From the NCBI GenBank assembly GCA_902491515.1, contig CABUIC010000033.1, positions 1 through 28,643 of the forward strand: a DNA stretch of 28,643 bases. Reading direction: 5' to 3'. A model generated the notes under the pieces. The model had not been told where the DNA came from. It ran no database searches and saw nothing but the letters and a program-made list of their open reading frames with translations. The DNA comes from an uncultured Porphyromonadaceae bacterium. GTDB lineage: Bacteria; Bacteroidota; Bacteroidia; Bacteroidales; Muribaculaceae. Positions 1 through 7,039 of the stretch are shown piece after piece (position 1 is the first letter of the stretch; every line of letters begins with the position of its first letter). The translations under genes and the position numbers were made by a program.

Positions 1-21
1 GTAGGTAACCGCCCCTAACCG

Positions 22-59
22 AGACCGCGACTCCCCCAAAGGAGCCGCGGTCTTTTTTT
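22..59 (+). terminator. Rho-independent terminator of an upstream gene outside the window
   Basis: The arms GACCGCG (23-29) and CGCGGTC (46-52) pair. They continue inward as CTCC/GGAG across one A-C mismatch, leave a CCCAAA loop, and are followed by seven T (53-59). This is a textbook intrinsic terminator on the + strand, so a gene or RNA left of the window ends here. Confidence 0.9.
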
Positions 60-117
60 GTTCATCACACAATTTTAAATCCCTCTTCCCCGTTTCTTAT
101 TAAATAAACTCACCATT

Positions 118-981
118 ATGAAATATTTCGGATACATTCTCCTCGGGGCCGCGGCATTTCTGTGTTCCTGTTCCAATGACGAACCCAAGCAGGCATCAGG
201 CCACGTCCGGCTCGCCTCTATAGTGGCAGCTGATAATTCGATGCTAACTTTCTCTTACGACAAGCAGGGACGTATTACCCGTTATGACGGCGTTTCTGAC
301 GGCTTGAGGGAAAAGGCGCTTTATTCTTACCCATCTGCCGACCGCATAGTAGTGAATTATTCCGCCTCTGATACAGGCAATTCCTCACGGACTGTTACCT
401 ATCATGAGGAATTCTCCATTACTTCGGGAAAAGCGCTAAGCTCTGAGGGTACATACGAAATGTCAACAGGAGACGAGGACGATATTCTGATGAAAAGCTT
501 CCGGAGGGATTACGCCTATAACGATTTCAGTCAGCTTATAGGCGTTAAGCACACGGAGATGTACGGTAGCGGCGATTTTGACAACCCCCAATCCTGGAAT
601 CAGCCCTGGACGTGGGTGAACCACATAGACTGGGATAACGGCAATATTGTCGAGTTCGACGACTTTATGGGTTCATCGACTCCGCGCCGCATCAGCAAGT
701 ATTCTTATTTCGCCGACAAGGCCGATGGCAATGCCGTTGTCCTTCCTTCCGTCCTCGAGAGATATTCAGAGCCTCTTATGCGTGCCGGGGTATTCGGTGC
801 TCAGCCCGCCAACTTACTCGCTTCCGAAAGCGTGAGGGACAAGGACGGTGAACTTCTCTCGAACCGTCGCTTTGACTACGATTTCGCCGACGGTCTTGTG
901 AAGTCGTATTATGAGACAGGCTATTCGCCGAACTCGGCTTCTTCCTCAAAATTCTTTGAGGTCAACTGGACCTCATATTGA
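118..981 (+). CDS. Putative surface lipoprotein, DUF4595/YD-repeat-like, unknown function
   Basis: This gene encodes a 287-residue predicted lipoprotein. It has a short signal peptide with a hydrophobic stretch (about residues 5-15) and a lipobox ending LCS-C. After the cysteine comes Ser-Asn-Asp-Glu, an acidic start resembling the lipoprotein export signal that sends Bacteroidetes lipoproteins to the cell surface. The mature part has spaced aromatic beta-strand units such as FSYDKQGRITRYDG, DYAYNDFSQLIGVKH and RRFDYDF. These recall the YD-repeat-like strands of Bacteroidales DUF4595 lipoproteins, but the family assignment is from memory of the pattern. No catalytic motif is visible. The next gene starts two bases after the stop, so the two are probably co-transcribed. 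The real substrate or role is unknown. Confidence 0.8.
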   Translation: MKYFGYILLGAAAFLCSCSNDEPKQASGHVRLASIVAADNSMLTFSYDKQGRITRYDGVSDGLREKALYSYPSADRIVVNYSASDTGNSSRTVTYHEEFSITSGKALSSEGTYEMSTGDEDDILMKSFRRDYAYNDFSQLIGVKHTEMYGSGDFDNPQSWNQPWTWVNHIDWDNGNIVEFDDFMGSSTPRRISKYSYFADKADGNAVVLPSVLERYSEPLMRAGVFGAQPANLLASESVRDKDGELLSNRRFDYDFADGLVKSYYETGYSPNSASSSKFFEVNWTSY

Positions 982-983
982 CT

Positions 984-1589
984 ATGATTCCCGACAGTAT
1001 TACTCTCTTCCCGGGCCAATTCACCTCCGTCAGTCTGGAGTGCGTGAACTGGCCTTCCTTTTCCTATTGCCCGGAAGTGAAGGCTTCCCTTTCTTTCGAC
1101 GACTCTTCGGTGAGAATCCGTTTTGATGTAGCTGAAGATCATGTACTCGCCACGGAAACGTCCGACAACCATCCCGTATGTGTCGATTCCTGTGTAGAGG
1201 CCTTCATCATGACGGCGGACGGCCGAAATTACATCAATTTTGAGTGTAACCCACTTGGCACCCTTCTGGCCGCGCGGCGCGCAACCCGTAAGGAAAAGTC
1301 TCCTCTATGTCCGGAAGAGCTCGCCCTCGTGCGCCGCAGGGGCAGTCATGTAGGAGCCTCGCCCTTCGAACTCAGACAGTCCGGCGGTTGCCCGCAGCTC
1401 TGGTGGCTGGAAATGGAGATTCCTTTTTCTCTGCTCGGGTACACGGGGCGTCCGGACTCTTTGCGGTTCAACCTCTATAAATGCGGCGACCGCACCGACC
1501 GTCCGCATTATCTTTCGCTCTTTCCGGTGCTGTCAGATAAGCCCGATTTTCATCGGCCCGAGTATTTCGGCGATATGCTCTTCTGTTAG
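984..1589 (+). CDS. Carbohydrate-binding family 9-like protein
   Basis: The 201-residue product resembles the single-domain CBM9-like proteins common in Bacteroidales. Visible hallmarks are an N-terminal beta-strand block with FDVAEDHVLA, the family-typical DSCVEAFI, then YINFECNPLGTLLA, an IPFSLLGY stretch, and a C-terminal PEYFGDMLF. No signal peptide is evident, so the protein appears cytoplasmic or needs a partner for export. The first ATG (984) lies two bases after the preceding stop. A TTG at 978 overlaps that stop and would add only two residues, so ATG is preferred. CBM9 domains bind sugar ends in xylanases; in these free-standing homologues the ligand is unknown. Tight coupling to the lipoprotein gene suggests a shared function, which is inference. 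Confidence 0.8.
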   Translation: MIPDSITLFPGQFTSVSLECVNWPSFSYCPEVKASLSFDDSSVRIRFDVAEDHVLATETSDNHPVCVDSCVEAFIMTADGRNYINFECNPLGTLLAARRATRKEKSPLCPEELALVRRRGSHVGASPFELRQSGGCPQLWWLEMEIPFSLLGYTGRPDSLRFNLYKCGDRTDRPHYLSLFPVLSDKPDFHRPEYFGDMLFC

Positions 1590-1619
1590 TATTATTTAAA
1601 CAAGAAACGGCCTTGAAAT

Positions 1620-1790
1620 TGAGCCAAATGGGATCTTAAGCGTTATTATTATTGAGAATGCGAAAGGAGACGTGTTGTCAGCCCCCGCGTTCTTGGTTCT
1701 TTATGTCGGGCAGTGATGCCAGGCTTAAGGTCTCATAAATAAATAGTTGAAACGTGGAAGAAGGTCGGCTCAGCCGACCTTCTTTTCTTG
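1620..1790 (+). ncRNA. Candidate 6S-like structured RNA (Bacteroidales-1 type)
   Basis: No convincing reading frame occupies this stretch, but it folds well. A 14-bp closing stem pairs 1628-1641 (ATGGGATCTTAAGC) with 1723-1736 (GCTTAAGGTCTCAT), with two G-U pairs. Inside is an asymmetric bubble: left 1642-1653 (AT-rich), right 1695-1722, the right side holding a GGCA/TGCC mini-hairpin (1709-1720). Beyond it is a second stem, 1654-1662 with 1686-1694, topped by a small GAC/GTC hairpin. Closing stem, central bubble with a small 3'-side hairpin, and terminal stem is the plan of 6S RNA, which mimics an open promoter and binds RNA polymerase. A strong terminator follows. Bacteroidales are known to carry a divergent 6S class (Bacteroidales-1). 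No good promoter was seen upstream, so the 5' end is uncertain; it could also be the structured 3' UTR of the preceding gene. Confidence 0.5.
1759..1787 (+). terminator. Strong intrinsic terminator
   Basis: AGAAGGTCGGCT (1759-1770) is the exact reverse complement of AGCCGACCTTCT (1772-1783), followed by a TTTTCTT tract. It ends transcripts from the CBM9-like gene and/or the candidate structured RNA, and separates them from topA. Confidence 0.85.
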
Positions 1791-1895
1791 CATCCCCGCG
1801 CCTGAACTTTTCGTTTTTTTCCGCCGTTTTATATTCCAGAAGGCCGCAGGACGATTTTTTAAGCGTTAAAATTCCGTTTTTTAATAAGAATTGTG

Positions 1896-1903
1896 TAATT
1901 TTG
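1896..1903 (+). promoter_or_regulatory. topA promoter, -7 element
   Basis: TAATTTTG matches the Bacteroidetes -7 consensus TAnnTTTG exactly and lies in AT-rich DNA. The -33 region is T-rich (around 1875-1882) but has no clear TTTG. The start site would be near 1910, giving a leader of about 45 nt before the topA ATG at 1954. Confidence 0.5.
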
Positions 1904-1953
1904 TCGGTTGAAATTTTAATACTGCCTCAACTGAATAGTTTCACGCGAAATAT

Positions 1954-4302
1954 ATGAGTAATCCCAGCAATCTTGTTATTGTCGAATCGCCCGCCAAGGC
2001 CAAGACAATCGAGAAGTTTCTTGGCCCTGATTATAAGGTGATGTCGAGTTTCGGACACATACGCGACTTGAAAAAGCATAATTTCAGTATCGATGTCGAG
2101 AACGGCTTCCAGCCCGTGTATGAGATTCCGGATGACAAGACTTCGCTGGTCAGCGACCTGAAGAAAGCCGCAAAATCGGCCAAGACCGTATGGCTCGCGT
2201 CCGATGAAGACCGTGAGGGAGAGGCCATCGCATGGCATCTCTATGAAGTGCTCGGGCTCAAGCCCGAAAACACGAAGAGAATCGTCTTCCATGAGATTAC
2301 AAAGAATGCCATCCTTCACGCGATAGAAAATCCCCGCGGTATCGACCGCGGAAGAGTCGACGCCCAGCAGGCGCGCCGCGTGCTCGACCGTATTGTCGGT
2401 TTCGAGCTCTCTCCTGTTCTCTGGAAGAGGCTGAAGCCGGCTCTCTCCGCCGGTCGCGTTCAGTCGGTGGCAGTACGGCTCATCGTAGAGCGCGAGAACG
2501 AGATCCGGGCCTTTAAGTCAGAACCCTATTTCAGAGTCACGGGACGTTTCTCTGCCGCCGAGGGTCCGGTTTTCCGTGCCGACCTGTCGAAGCGCTTCTC
2601 GGACGCAGAGAGCGCACGGGCTTTTCTCGAGGCATGTTCCACGGCGGGTTTTTCCGTAACGGACATCGCCGTCAAGCCTCTCCGCAAGTCGCCGGCCCCT
2701 CCTTTCACAACCTCGACGCTCCAGCAGGAAGCCGCCCGCAAGCTCGGCTTCTCTGTGTCCCAGACGATGATGATTGCCCAGAAACTCTATGAGTACGGAC
2801 ACATCACATATATGCGTACCGACTCCGTGAATCTCTCCAATGAGGCCATAGCGGCCATATCGGCTGAAATAACGGAGAAGCTCGGACCGGAGTACCTCCA
2901 CGTGCGCCGCTTTCACACCTCCTCGAAGGGCGCCCAGGAAGCCCATGAGGCCATCCGTCCCACTTACGTGTCCCGCGAGTCTCTCTCCGATGCCTCGGCT
3001 CAGGAGAAGAAACTCTACACCCTCATCCGCAATCGCGCCCTCGCCTCACAGATGGCCGACGCCGAGGTCGAGAAAACTTCCGTGGATATCGCCGTGTCCT
3101 CGCGACCTGAGAAATTTACCGCTACGGGAGAGGTCCTCAAGTTCGACGGCTTCCTGAGAATGTATCTCGAAAGCTGCGAGGACGAGTCCCTTGAGCAGAC
3201 GGGCGAGGAAGGGGTGCGTCTCCCGGCCCTCTCCCGCGGTCAGGCGCTCGAATATAAGGACATAACGGCCATCGAGCGTTTCACACAGCATCCTCCGAGA
3301 TACACCGAGGCTTCTTTGGTCAAAAAAATGGAGGAGCTCGGCATCGGACGTCCGTCGACATATGCCCCGACAATTTCCACCATCCAGCAGAGGGAGTATG
3401 TGGCCAGAGGCGAAAAGGAGGGAACGCCCCGCGATTTCGAGACACTGACCCTCGCCGGCGGCAGAATTGCGGAGGAAACGCGCACAGAGAACACCGGCAG
3501 CGACCGAGGAAAGCTCGTTCCTACTGATATAGGAATGATTGTCAATGATTTCCTTACGGAATATTTCCCCGACATCCTCGACTATAACTTTACTGCGAGA
3601 ATAGAAGAGAAGTTCGATGAAGTAGCAGAAGGCAAGATTCCATGGAACGACGAAATTGCCAACTTCTACAAACTCTTCCACCCCGCTGTCGAAGGGGCGC
3701 TCACTCACAAGAACAGCCTCAAGTTCGGCGAGCGCGTACTCGGAACTGATCCGGCTTCCGGACAGCCCGTGAGCGTCAAGATCGGCCGTTTCGGCCCAGT
3801 GGCCCAGATCGGAGATTCCGAGGCGGAGGAAAAGCCTCGCTTCGCTTCTCTCCGCAAGGACCAGTCCATTCAGGATATTACCCTCGAGGAGGCTCTGAAA
3901 CTCTTCGATTTCCCCCGCAGTCTCGGCGACTTCGAGGGCAAGGAAGTTACAGTGGCCATCGGACGCTTCGGCCCCTACGTCAAGCACGACGGAAAGTTCG
4001 CCAGCATCCCCGACGGCATCGCGCCTTCTGAGCTCGACCTCGACCACGCCGTGGAGATAATCCTTGCAAAGCGAAAGGAGGAGGCTTCGAAAATCCTCAA
4101 GACGTTCACCGAGGACCCGGACCTCCAGATTATCAACGGACGCTTCGGCCCCTATATCTCATACAAAAAGGCCAACTACAGGATTCCTAAGACTGTAGCC
4201 GCTCCCGCAGAACTCTCCTACGATGAGGTGAAAAAACTTATCGAGGCTGCCGATGAGGCTCCTGCCAAACCCCGCCGCTCGGCCGCGAAACGCAAAAAAT
4301 AA
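1954..4302 (+). CDS. topA: DNA topoisomerase I (type IA)
   Basis: TopA relaxes negative supercoils through a transient tyrosine-DNA link. The 782-residue protein starts with the Toprim domain: Glu11 in VIVESPAKAKTIEKFLG, and the acidic triad in SDEDREGE (Asp84, Asp86, Glu88). The active-site tyrosine is Tyr286 in GHITYMRTDS, and the conserved RRVLDRIVGFELSPVLW block is present at about 141-157. The C-terminal part carries three GRFGP repeats and ends in a Lys/Arg-rich tail. The Cys4 zinc fingers of the E. coli enzyme are absent (only two cysteines in the whole protein), which fits the Bacteroidetes form. It is the first gene of a three-gene set, with six bases to the next ATG. Confidence 0.97.
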   Translation: MSNPSNLVIVESPAKAKTIEKFLGPDYKVMSSFGHIRDLKKHNFSIDVENGFQPVYEIPDDKTSLVSDLKKAAKSAKTVWLASDEDREGEAIAWHLYEVLGLKPENTKRIVFHEITKNAILHAIENPRGIDRGRVDAQQARRVLDRIVGFELSPVLWKRLKPALSAGRVQSVAVRLIVERENEIRAFKSEPYFRVTGRFSAAEGPVFRADLSKRFSDAESARAFLEACSTAGFSVTDIAVKPLRKSPAPPFTTSTLQQEAARKLGFSVSQTMMIAQKLYEYGHITYMRTDSVNLSNEAIAAISAEITEKLGPEYLHVRRFHTSSKGAQEAHEAIRPTYVSRESLSDASAQEKKLYTLIRNRALASQMADAEVEKTSVDIAVSSRPEKFTATGEVLKFDGFLRMYLESCEDESLEQTGEEGVRLPALSRGQALEYKDITAIERFTQHPPRYTEASLVKKMEELGIGRPSTYAPTISTIQQREYVARGEKEGTPRDFETLTLAGGRIAEETRTENTGSDRGKLVPTDIGMIVNDFLTEYFPDILDYNFTARIEEKFDEVAEGKIPWNDEIANFYKLFHPAVEGALTHKNSLKFGERVLGTDPASGQPVSVKIGRFGPVAQIGDSEAEEKPRFASLRKDQSIQDITLEEALKLFDFPRSLGDFEGKEVTVAIGRFGPYVKHDGKFASIPDGIAPSELDLDHAVEIILAKRKEEASKILKTFTEDPDLQIINGRFGPYISYKKANYRIPKTVAAPAELSYDEVKKLIEAADEAPAKPRRSAAKRKK

Positions 4303-4308
4303 TAATCC

Positions 4309-5265
4309 ATGGCACGCAAACCCTTAGCCGCCAAACCCGGCTCGAACGGTCCGCGGATGAAGCCGGACGTTATTCTCGATTTTGAGGTCGTGGCATCCGA
4401 CCTCGCGGCTCCCGGTGAGCCGGAAACCGGTCTCGGACTGCTCGACTTCCTGTACGCCAGACTCTCCGACCGTAAGCGCACCACTGTCAAGGACTTCCTG
4501 AAGCATAATCAGGTGATGGTAAACGGCAACGTCACCACCGCTTTCAACCAGCCCCTCTATGCCGGTGATAAAGTCAGCGTAAACACTTCACGAGAATTCC
4601 AGACATTCAGCAATCCGCGTCTGAAAATCGTCTATGAGGACGATGCCATAATAGTTGTAAACAAGGGCTACGGACTTCTGTCGATGGGAACCGACAAGAA
4701 GAAGGACGGGACGGCCTATTCCCTCCTCCGCGACTACCTCAAGCGCAAGGACCCGCGCAACAAGCTCTTCATCGTCCATCGCCTCGACCAGCAGACCTCC
4801 GGCCTGATGATGTTTGCCAAAACGGCGGAGGCAAAGGACAACATGCAGCACAACTGGAACAACATGGTGCTCGAGCGCAAGTATGTGGCGATTGTCAACG
4901 GTGTCCTTGAACCGGAAGAAGGCGTAATACGCAGCTATCTCACCGAGAATTCGGCACACGAGGTCTACTCGACTCCCGACCCGGCAAAGGGCCAGCTCGC
5001 CGTGACAAGCTACAGGACCGTCAAGAAGCGCGGCCCCTATTCGATGGTGGAACTCAGCCTCTCCACCGGACGAAAGAACCAGATTCGCGTGCATATGAAG
5101 GAAGCGGGCCACGTGATTGTCGGCGACCGCCGCTACGGCGCCGAAGCCTCCCCGATTCACCGCCTCGCGCTCCACGCGCAGACACTCCGCTTTGTCCATC
5201 CCATCACCAGGCGCGACATGAACTTCACCTCCATGCTTCCTCCCGGCTTCGCGAAGCTCGTTTAA
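4309..5265 (+). CDS. RluA-family 23S rRNA/tRNA pseudouridine synthase
   Basis: This 318-residue enzyme isomerises uridine to pseudouridine in structured RNA. Residues about 43-92 form an S4 RNA-binding domain (LLDFLYARLSDRKRTTVKDF then VMVNGNV). The catalytic core follows, with the RluA signature HRLDQQTSGLMMFAK, whose Asp160 is the expected nucleophile. Later RluA motifs are GRKNQIRVHMKEAGH and the GDRRYG block. The exact target position (RluA, C or D type) cannot be read from sequence, so no symbol is given. It lies six bases after topA and two bases before the DUF3268 gene, so the three are very probably one transcript. Confidence 0.93.
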   Translation: MARKPLAAKPGSNGPRMKPDVILDFEVVASDLAAPGEPETGLGLLDFLYARLSDRKRTTVKDFLKHNQVMVNGNVTTAFNQPLYAGDKVSVNTSREFQTFSNPRLKIVYEDDAIIVVNKGYGLLSMGTDKKKDGTAYSLLRDYLKRKDPRNKLFIVHRLDQQTSGLMMFAKTAEAKDNMQHNWNNMVLERKYVAIVNGVLEPEEGVIRSYLTENSAHEVYSTPDPAKGQLAVTSYRTVKKRGPYSMVELSLSTGRKNQIRVHMKEAGHVIVGDRRYGAEASPIHRLALHAQTLRFVHPITRRDMNFTSMLPPGFAKLV

Positions 5266-5267
5266 GC

Positions 5268-5714
5268 ATGGCCGGATTCACCGACGAACAGCGACTCATA
5301 TTCACGGCCCGGGTGTGCCCCTATTGCGGAGGCACTCCTGAGCTCGTCGATGCCCGAGAGATTTTCGGGCCCGGTGGCGCGCGCTTCGAAGGCAAGTATT
5401 ATCTGTGTCGGCGTTGCCGGGCGAGCGTAGGCTGTCACAGATATTCAACCGAAGCCATGGGGCGCCTCGCCACAGCCGAACTCCGGGACTTGCGCCGACG
5501 CGCCCATGCCGTGTTCGACCTCATCTGGAAAGACCGCCACAAACCGTCCCGCTACAACGCCTATTCCTGGCTCTCCCTCCGTCTGGGCAAACCCCGTCAC
5601 CTCGTCCACATGGCCTACTTCGACGAAACCGACTGCCGCCGTGTAATCTCCATCTGCACCGCCTACCTGAAATCCCGCAACCCGGAAAAATACGCCGACC
5701 TACCGGATCAATGA
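5268..5714 (+). CDS. DUF3268-like zinc-finger protein
   Basis: The product is a 148-residue soluble protein. It has a CPYC pair (Cys17, Cys20), a second CRRC pair (Cys47, Cys50) and a following GCH (Cys56, His57), which look like a treble-clef or ribbon metal site. After it comes a basic helical region (LRDLRRRAHAVFDLIWKD) and an aromatic block near SRYNAYSWLSLRLGK. This matches the DUF3268 zinc-finger family as I remember it; many members sit in mobile elements, but this copy is directly behind a pseudouridine synthase gene with a two-base gap and shows no phage neighbours. The function is unknown; nucleic-acid binding is a reasonable guess. It is the last gene of the topA group and meets the opposite-strand operon tail-to-tail. 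Confidence 0.8.
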   Translation: MAGFTDEQRLIFTARVCPYCGGTPELVDAREIFGPGGARFEGKYYLCRRCRASVGCHRYSTEAMGRLATAELRDLRRRAHAVFDLIWKDRHKPSRYNAYSWLSLRLGKPRHLVHMAYFDETDCRRVISICTAYLKSRNPEKYADLPDQ

Positions 5715-5792
5715 CAATTAGCTTAGTAGGCCATAACCGGATAGCCATTGGAGTCTATTCGAGAGTTGCCTTCAGGAATGCAAATGACCATT

Positions 5793-6593
5793 TTATTTCC
5801 TATTGGGAATTAGCCTTGTGAGGATGTAGGTGGCGGAGAGGAAGATTACGATGAAGGCGGAGGCGGGGATGTCGACTGCGGCGGAGGCGAGGAGGCCGGC
5901 GATGGAGCAGAGGAGGGAGATGGCGGCGGAGATTCCCATAACGGGCATGAAGCGGCGCGCGAGGTTCTCGGCGGCGAGCATGGGCAGGGATAGCATGGAC
6001 ATGAGCATCATTATTCCTGCCACGCGGATGGTGAGGACTATGCATACGGCTACGAGGACTGTCATGGTATAGGTGACGAATGCCACGGGGAGGCCGGCCA
6101 CGCGGGCGAAGTCGCGGTCGAAGGCGCAGGCGATGATTTCGCGGCGTTTCCAGGCAAAGAATCCGAGGAGCACGGCGGTATAGACTGCAAAGGCCGCGAG
6201 GTCTCCGCGGGAGACTGTGAGGACGTTGCCGAAGAGGAATGCGTTTAGTTCAGGGACGTAGCCGGGCGTGAGGAAGACGAACATGACGCCTATGGCCATT
6301 CCTATTGCCCAGATTACGGCGATTGCGGAGTCCTCGCGGATATTCAGGCGGCGCGACATCCATTCGACAAGAGCTGACGAGCCTACGGCGAAGACGCCGG
6401 CGGACAGGATGGGGTTGATGCCGAGGAAATAGCCGAGACCGAGGCCGCCGAAGCAGGCGTGGGTTATTCCGCCGGATATGGCGACCATTCGTCGGGCGAT
6501 GACATATGTGCCGATAACTGCGGAGCATATGCTGATGAGGGCCACGCCGACGAGGGCGTTGATGAAGAAGGGATATGAGAGGATTTCGAGCAT
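5793..6593 (-). CDS. Metal ABC transporter permease (ZnuB/TroC family)
   Basis: This 266-residue polytopic membrane protein has about eight hydrophobic segments. It contains the family features of ABC-3 permeases for Zn, Mn or Fe: an early VIARRMVAISGGITHACFGG segment and the late RVAGIMMLMSMLSLPMLAAENLARR region that couples to the ATPase. It would form the channel of an importer that takes metal from a periplasmic binding protein and is driven by an ATPase. It is the last gene of the patB-aroA operon, one base after the small membrane-protein gene. Neither the ATPase nor the binding-protein gene is in this window, so they must be encoded elsewhere if the transporter works. The metal cannot be assigned. 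Confidence 0.92.
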   Translation of the reverse strand: MLEILSYPFFINALVGVALISICSAVIGTYVIARRMVAISGGITHACFGGLGLGYFLGINPILSAGVFAVGSSALVEWMSRRLNIREDSAIAVIWAIGMAIGVMFVFLTPGYVPELNAFLFGNVLTVSRGDLAAFAVYTAVLLGFFAWKRREIIACAFDRDFARVAGLPVAFVTYTMTVLVAVCIVLTIRVAGIMMLMSMLSLPMLAAENLARRFMPVMGISAAISLLCSIAGLLASAAVDIPASAFIVIFLSATYILTRLIPNRK

Positions 6594-6594
6594 T

Positions 6595-7035
6595 TCAGTG
6601 GCTTGCGGCGCGGGCGGCGCGTTCTTCGCTGACGATGAGGAGGAGTTCGTCGCGGACAGCTTCGGGGAGGGTGATGCCGCGGAGCTGGAGGCTCCGGGCC
6701 CAGGGGGCGATATTGTCGGGAGGCATGGAGAGGAGCACTTCGCGGAATTCTTCGGTTTCCGCGTCGGTGTATTCGGGCTTGTCGCCGCGAGAGGCGAAGC
6801 GGTCGAGTTCTTCGTCGTCGAAGTACTCTATTTTCTCGCTTACGGCGCTGAGGAGCGAGTCGCGCTCGCAGGTGATGTGCATCCCGCAGCATCCCTCTCC
6901 GTCGGCTGTTTCGGCGGGAGTGTTGTCCGGCGCGGGAGCTGTGTCGGTGTGTTTTCCTCCCGTGAGCCGGTGGTGGAGATACAGCAGGAGGCCAACGCCG
7001 AGGATGGCGGCGAGGAGTATCAGGGCAGCTTCCAT
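6595..7035 (-). CDS. Small Cys-containing membrane-anchored protein, Bacteroidales-conserved, unknown function
   Basis: The 146-residue product begins with one hydrophobic anchor (residues about 3-20), then a Pro/Ala-rich linker. A compact motif follows, Cys49-Cys50-Gly-Met-His53-Ile-Thr-Cys56, and then KIEYFDDEELDRF. The C-terminal half is an acidic helical region with SLQLRGITLP. I recognise it as a conserved Bacteroidales protein, sometimes labelled phospholipase in annotations, but I see no phospholipase catalytic motif and would not use that name. The CC-G-x-H-x2-C cluster could bind a metal or form a disulfide; the immediate neighbour is a metal-transport permease, one base downstream. 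It starts four bases after aroA ends, so it is in the same operon. Confidence 0.82.
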   Translation of the reverse strand: MEAALILLAAILGVGLLLYLHHRLTGGKHTDTAPAPDNTPAETADGEGCCGMHITCERDSLLSAVSEKIEYFDDEELDRFASRGDKPEYTDAETEEFREVLLSMPPDNIAPWARSLQLRGITLPEAVRDELLLIVSEERAARAASH

Positions 7036-7039
7036 CGGT

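Noticed and set aside
978..983. TTG start for the CBM9-like gene
   Set aside because: It adds only two residues; an ATG is available two codons later.
1646..1653. TATTATTG as a promoter inside the candidate structured RNA
   Set aside because: It has one mismatch to the -7 consensus and no -33 element, and it lies in the bubble of the predicted fold.
3046..4047. Long open frame on the minus strand inside topA
   Set aside because: It is a mirror of the high-GC topA codons, has no recognisable domain, and topA on the other strand is certain.
5715..5792. Possible bidirectional terminator between the DUF3268 gene and the permease gene
   Set aside because: Only short imperfect stems (AAATG/CATTT, GGC/GCC) without a proper T tract are present.
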